From Vibrio aestuarianus (lineage in GTDB: Bacteria > Pseudomonadota > Gammaproteobacteria > Enterobacterales > Vibrionaceae): DNA of 64,000 nt. Under the pieces are notes generated by a model. It was not told where the DNA came from. It did no database searches and was given only the letters and a program-made list of their open reading frames with translations. The position numbers and the translations under genes were made by a program. Below are positions 59,877 through 64,000 of the stretch, one piece after another. Positions within the stretch are counted from its first letter, which is position 1. Each line of letters opens with the position of its first letter. Where the stretch lies: contig NZ_JAAZTU010000008.1 of assembly GCF_012395185.1 (NCBI RefSeq), positions 62,001 through 126,000 on the forward strand. The letters are read 5' to 3'.

Positions 59877-60653
59877 TCAACGGTTATTCGGTATAAAACG
59901 GATATCTTGTAAGTTAAAGCCAAGTTCAATATCGGTTTTTAGGGTCGCGACTTGTTTACAAATACGTGCCATCTCAATGTGTTCATCAAATTTTTTGCGA
60001 TATTTTTTCGCCAATTCATCACTGGCGTAAGCTTGTTCTATATCATCAAATTGAGTCAGTATTTCTTTGGCTGCTTTTGGCCCCACCCCAGGAATGCCGG
60101 GCACTTGGCTCGAACTCATTCCCGTTAACCCCCAATAATTGGTTAGTTGTTGCGGTTTTACCCCAAACTCTTGCTCAATAAAAGGCGCATCAAGCCAACG
60201 ATGTTGGAAATAATCTCGAATTTGTAGTGTTGGTGACAGTAATTGACAGTAGCCTTTATCGGTCGAAATAATGGTGACCTTTTCTCCGTGACTGGCGACT
60301 TTGGTTGCTAGAGTCGCGACCAGATCATCGGCCTCATCACCGTCAGACAGTAATGAATCAATCCCCAATTCCCACCAAGCCTGCTGAATCGACTCTAAAC
60401 CGAGTTGCAGAGGCTCAGGCATTGGTTTTCTACCTTCTTTGTAACTGGGAAGAATATCGGCTCTCCAGCCTCGATCTTGTAGGTGATGATCAAATACCGC
60501 AATAATGTGTGTTGGTTGAGCTTCGTTAATGATGCGATGCAGAGTGCGTGATGTGGTCTCGATCGTTCTTACTATATCGTTAGGATCAGGCTGAGCTGAG
60601 TGGACTCGACGGATCAAGTTGAGCGCATCAATAATGACAAGGTGTAAGGACAT
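59877..60653 (-). CDS. xni: Flap endonuclease Xni (ExoIX)
   Basis: A 258-residue PIN/FEN-type nuclease. LVIIDALNLIRRVHS at the start, AVFDHH, DGDEADDLVATLA, STDKGYCQLLSP and the helix-hairpin-helix IPGVGPKAAKEILTQF. Conserved acidic metal ligands are present. Same neighbourhood as E. coli xni (ygdG) near ppnN. Confidence 0.94.
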   Translation of the reverse strand: MSLHLVIIDALNLIRRVHSAQPDPNDIVRTIETTSRTLHRIINEAQPTHIIAVFDHHLQDRGWRADILPSYKEGRKPMPEPLQLGLESIQQAWWELGIDSLLSDGDEADDLVATLATKVASHGEKVTIISTDKGYCQLLSPTLQIRDYFQHRWLDAPFIEQEFGVKPQQLTNYWGLTGMSSSQVPGIPGVGPKAAKEILTQFDDIEQAYASDELAKKYRKKFDEHIEMARICKQVATLKTDIELGFNLQDIRFIPNNR

Positions 60654-60751
60654 AGCAACAACAAAATAAGGGCATTGAGAGCCCTTATTGTAATGATATC
60701 GCTAGAGATTACTACCTTATCTCTATTGGTCTTGCCAACCTTGCGAAGCGA

Positions 60752-60878
60752 TATCCCCTTCCTACTTGAAGCTACAGCGGTGTTGGCGACGTCCGCTCAC
60801 CCCAATCACATAGTTTATCTATGTTCATTGGGTATGAGCTCACGGCCACCTACCTGTAACTTCAAGTGGTATGGCTAT
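60752..60878. repeat. ERIC-like repeat, copy 2
   Basis: A 127-base element sharing most of its sequence with copy 1, including GCTCACCCCAATCACATAGT and the end arms around ACTTGAAGC/ACTTCAAGT. Its last bases overlap the ppnN stop codon (60875-60877), so the repeat may supply that stop. Lies between convergent-looking xni upstream region and ppnN 3' end. Confidence 0.87.
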
Positions 60879-62239
60879 TTGTTAGCAGCAATTTTATAGC
60901 AAGGCTCGTAAGCGCTACCTCCTGGCAGCTTCATGCGGTGCTGAGCAACAAAGTCTTTGAGCAGCAGGTCCATTTTTTTCATTAATTTAGTATCACCATC
61001 AATAGTGAAGGGACCATGACGTTCGATTTCGCGAATGCCTTCTGCTTTTACGTTGCCCGCAACAATTCCGGAGAATGCGCGGCGCAAGTTGGCTGCCAAC
61101 ACTTCTGGCTTTTGGTTAAGGTGCAAATCTAAATTAGCCATGCTGTCATGCGTCGGCTCAAAAGGAAGTTGGAACTCGGGTTCTATTTTAAGTGACCAGT
61201 TGAAGCTATAAGCATCACCGTTATCTTTACGATGCTGACGGACTTCCGGCATTGCTTGGCTCATAATTTGAGCGACTTTTTCTGGGTCATCAATCACAAT
61301 TTGGTAGTGCTTACGAGCTTCATCGCCCAAGGTTTCAGCAACGAATCTATCGATGGAACGGAAATAAGCTTCGCTCTCTTTTGGCCCGGTCAACACTATT
61401 GGCATTGGTTGGCTGGCATTTTCTGGATGCATCATGATACCTAGAATATACAGCAGCTCTTCTGCGGTTCCTGCGCCGCCAGGAAATATAATGATGCCAT
61501 GTGCTATCCGCACGAAAGCTTCCAAGCGTTTTTCGATATCCGGCATGATCACCAATTCATTCACGATTGGGTTAGGTGGCTCTGCGGCAATGATTGAGGG
61601 TTCGGTTAGCCCTAGGTAGCGCTGTTCTTTGTAACGTTGCTTAGCGTGACCAATCGCTGCACCTTTCATAGGACCTTCCATTGCTCCTGGCCCACAGCCA
61701 GTACAAATATTGAGTTCTCGTAACCCTAACTCATGGCCGACTTCACGTGTGTATTGGTATTCAGTAGGGTTAATCGAGTGACCTCCCCAACATACAACAA
61801 GGTTGGGAAGTGCTCCCGGAATCAATGCTCCGGCATTACGTAAAATGCCAAACACTAAGTTGGTGATATGGATAGCATTAGTCAGATTTAGGCGCTGGCT
61901 ATCTGCGAGATGCATATTAACGTACACAATATCTCGCAGCACCGAGAACAAGTGCTCTTGGATACCTTTAATAATTTGGCCATCCACGAAAGCATGCTCT
62001 GGTGGGTTAGCTAATTCTAGTTTAATCCCGCGCTCACGGCGCATTACTGTTACATCAAAAGATTTGTGTTTATCGAGAAGTTCTTTTGAGTTATCAGTGT
62101 GGCTGCCCGAGTTCAAAACCGCCAAAGTACAGTTGCGATAAAGTTGATAAAGCTCGCTTGAAGCGGTTTTTTTAAGACGCTCAACTTCCAGTTGAGAAAG
62201 CAGATCCATGCTGCCTGCTGGGCTGATATGAGTGATCAT
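60875..62239 (-). CDS. ppnN: Nucleotide 5'-monophosphate nucleosidase PpnN
   Basis: A 454-residue nucleosidase that splits purine and pyrimidine monophosphates and is controlled by (p)ppGpp in E. coli. Lysine-decarboxylase-like (LOG) signature: [20 protein letters not shown] and [16 protein letters not shown]. Length equals E. coli PpnN (454). The ERIC copy 2 abuts its stop. GGAGGCC sits upstream of the ATG. Confidence 0.95.
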   Translation of the reverse strand: MITHISPAGSMDLLSQLEVERLKKTASSELYQLYRNCTLAVLNSGSHTDNSKELLDKHKSFDVTVMRRERGIKLELANPPEHAFVDGQIIKGIQEHLFSVLRDIVYVNMHLADSQRLNLTNAIHITNLVFGILRNAGALIPGALPNLVVCWGGHSINPTEYQYTREVGHELGLRELNICTGCGPGAMEGPMKGAAIGHAKQRYKEQRYLGLTEPSIIAAEPPNPIVNELVIMPDIEKRLEAFVRIAHGIIIFPGGAGTAEELLYILGIMMHPENASQPMPIVLTGPKESEAYFRSIDRFVAETLGDEARKHYQIVIDDPEKVAQIMSQAMPEVRQHRKDNGDAYSFNWSLKIEPEFQLPFEPTHDSMANLDLHLNQKPEVLAANLRRAFSGIVAGNVKAEGIREIERHGPFTIDGDTKLMKKMDLLLKDFVAQHRMKLPGGSAYEPCYKIAANK

Positions 62240-62500
62240 ATTGGCCTCCTGTTATAAGGATAAAGAAATGTCTACGCTACGGTTAAATCCGGTTTTTATG
62301 CCTATTCTGTTATCTGAGAATATGGGGATTGTTCGTTTGCTTAACCCAGAGCGATAGGACGTCATAACTGATTGAAATTACAGTATCAATCTAGTTCTTT
62401 TCATTATCGTTAGGAAACGTTGCTGCTAGAGGAATGTGACTTGACGCATGATTTGTGTGCGAGTTGGTTAAATAGCGACCATTTAAAGCCGCTATTTGCT

Positions 62501-63997
62501 TTATTTCCAAATGACTTGATTGGGCCCCAAACGTTTCGCTTCTAATAGTGAGCGGTGAAGACGTTCGAGTACTTCTTCTGGTGTATCTGAATCTTTAAAG
62601 GAAGTACTTGCGGCTGAAAGAGTAATGGTGATGTTCTTTTCACGAAATTTGAAAGGCAGTTTAGCCACGTGTTTTTGAATATTCTGTACTAACTTAAAAC
62701 AGTGATTATCATCATGTTCTGGGAGCAGAATAACAAACTCTTCTCCTGAAAAACGGGCCACGGTATCGGTGTCTGCAGTTTCTTTGGCGATGGTTCTTGC
62801 GATGATCTTTAGCGCCTTATCACCAGCGGTGTAACCAAAACTATCATTGATCGATTTAAATTTATCAATATCGACAATGACTACCCTAAAAGGATGTTGA
62901 GAGCGAATCCAGCGGCGATATTCCAGTTCTAGGCGATCATTAAATGCGGTTCGGTTGTAGACTTTAGTTAATGGGTCAAGCAGCATTCGTTGTGATTGAT
63001 CTTCCAATCGACGTCGATAATCTTGCGTGAGCTCAAATAACGCCTCCATCTGATTTTTTCCGTAGCTTAAGCGTTCTATTAACGCTTGTTCACGCTGTTC
63101 GGCGTGAGTTAGCCTTTCGGAAAGAGACTCCATTTCACTTAAAATCGGCGACATTGAATTTTTTAGATTATCGATTGAGCTAGAATCTTTGAGCAATGAC
63201 TGGCTTTGACCAATCAGACCGCTCAATTCGTTGTTCATATCCTGACGATGTTCAAAATAGTGCTGGCTTTGCTCGACGTTATGTTCGCTGCTTTTTAAGT
63301 GTTTAGACAAAGACGCGTTAACTTGCTCTAAGAATTTTTCCGAGGTTTTACGCTCAAAATTCGTGCCTTCAATCACTAGCTTAAGGATCTCAAGGGTAAG
63401 CTCTAAGAGCGTCGGAGTTGAAACGCCAATCAGCAGTTTTGCGCGTATATCGACCAACAGTTCGCCTGACTCACCTTCAAAATCCAGTTCGGTGATCAAA
63501 TGTTGCAGTTCATCCGATAGGCTTAATAACAGCTCTTTATCGGCGGCATTGTGCAGTTCACTGATGGCGGTGCTTGGGTTAGCGGTAATTATTTTGATGG
63601 CGCGTTCATAAATTTCAAGCAAATGCATTGCTTGATCGGCTTTTGGTTTTGGTAGAGCGTCTGAGAAACTGAGTAGATCACGCAAATCGCGCTTAATTTT
63701 CGCGGGCAGCCCGACAACGCGCAGCAAGGTTTCTCCGCTGTGCTTTATCTGGGAGTCTAAATGCGTACTCTGTTTTTCCGTAGCCAAGGTTTGTTGCTTC
63801 AACATGCGCTCCAATACAGCTAAGCGGGGAATGAGAGTACTGACATCTTTCTGTTGCTCTAAAGCAGCTCGAAGGTCAGATAAATTACGATTTAACTGAC
63901 TGTCATCACCCTGACATGCCACACTTAAAGATGCGACGATCCGTTTTAGGACGGCTTGTTCTCGTTTAAACTTGAACGAAGTATCCCTTTGTGTCAA
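62501..63997 (-). CDS. Diguanylate cyclase with SGEEF active site
   Basis: About 498 residues. The N-terminal 330 residues are helical and soluble with probable coiled coils and no recognised sensor domain. The C-terminal GGDEF domain has DPLTKVYNRTAF, VDIDKFKSINDSFGYTAGD and the active-site loop RFSGEEFVILLPE, the S variant of GGEEF, which is active in many proteins. The inhibitory I-site RxxD is absent (ADTD instead). The first codon in view is a TTG at 63997; the frame stays open to the window edge, so the true start may be further upstream. Confidence 0.85.
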   Translation of the reverse strand: MTQRDTSFKFKREQAVLKRIVASLSVACQGDDSQLNRNLSDLRAALEQQKDVSTLIPRLAVLERMLKQQTLATEKQSTHLDSQIKHSGETLLRVVGLPAKIKRDLRDLLSFSDALPKPKADQAMHLLEIYERAIKIITANPSTAISELHNAADKELLLSLSDELQHLITELDFEGESGELLVDIRAKLLIGVSTPTLLELTLEILKLVIEGTNFERKTSEKFLEQVNASLSKHLKSSEHNVEQSQHYFEHRQDMNNELSGLIGQSQSLLKDSSSIDNLKNSMSPILSEMESLSERLTHAEQREQALIERLSYGKNQMEALFELTQDYRRRLEDQSQRMLLDPLTKVYNRTAFNDRLELEYRRWIRSQHPFRVVIVDIDKFKSINDSFGYTAGDKALKIIARTIAKETADTDTVARFSGEEFVILLPEHDDNHCFKLVQNIQKHVAKLPFKFREKNITITLSAASTSFKDSDTPEEVLERLHRSLLEAKRLGPNQVIWK

Positions 63998-64000
63998 ACG

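Overview
The window is chromosomal DNA from a gamma-proteobacterium of the family Vibrionaceae, most probably a Vibrio. The evidence is gene order (smpB/ssrA, recN-nadK-grpE-dnaK-dnaJ, type IV minor pilin cluster, purL, proS-trmO, dxs-ispA-xseB-pomA-pomB-thiI, gcvA-rlmM-xni-ppnN), a sodium-type PomAB flagellar motor, a CsrB-type RNA behind a VarA/GacA-type site, and ERIC-like repeats. I cannot name the species.

Layout. 1-2652: 3' part of katG and an AbrB-type membrane protein. 2653-13399: accessory region attached to the 3' end of the tmRNA gene. It holds (a) a methyltransferase plus a PLD-helicase-S24 fusion protein, (b) a translationally coupled pair of SF1 helicases, and (c) a HipA/HipB-type toxin-antitoxin pair with a three-site operator, followed by gene debris and other palindromic operator-like sites. 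Two 51-bp imperfect repeats (6319-6369 and 10637-10687) resemble the tmRNA 3' end and bracket module (b); I see no integrase. 13400-22970: ssrA, smpB, ratA-rnfH, bamE, recN (LexA boxes), nadK, and grpE, dnaK (sigma-32 type promoters) and dnaJ. 22991-26276: minor pilin cluster. 26623-38100: AbgT transporter, glutathione-dependent formaldehyde detoxification (fghA, adhC, divergent LysR), tadA, a small basic protein, mltF, purL (PurR box). 38296-44719: small conserved proteins, proS, trmO, a Zur-type site before an L36 paralogue, a second AbgT transporter. 44772-49500: a palindromic repeat, yaiI, csrB-type RNA, acetyltransferase, DUF3301/DUF3549 proteins, yqcC-truC. 49573-56433: isoprenoid genes (dxs, ispA, xseB), flagellar stator (pomAB), thiI. 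56475-64000: GcvB-type RNA divergent from gcvA, then ygdD, rlmM, xni, ppnN and a diguanylate cyclase.

Most of the window is conserved core. The unusual part is the tmRNA-linked accessory region. The most interesting candidate for an undescribed system is the two-helicase cassette at 6739-10433, bounded by attachment-like repeats; the PLD-helicase-S24 protein with its methyltransferase is the second. A defence role for either is an inference from composition and location, not shown by the sequence.
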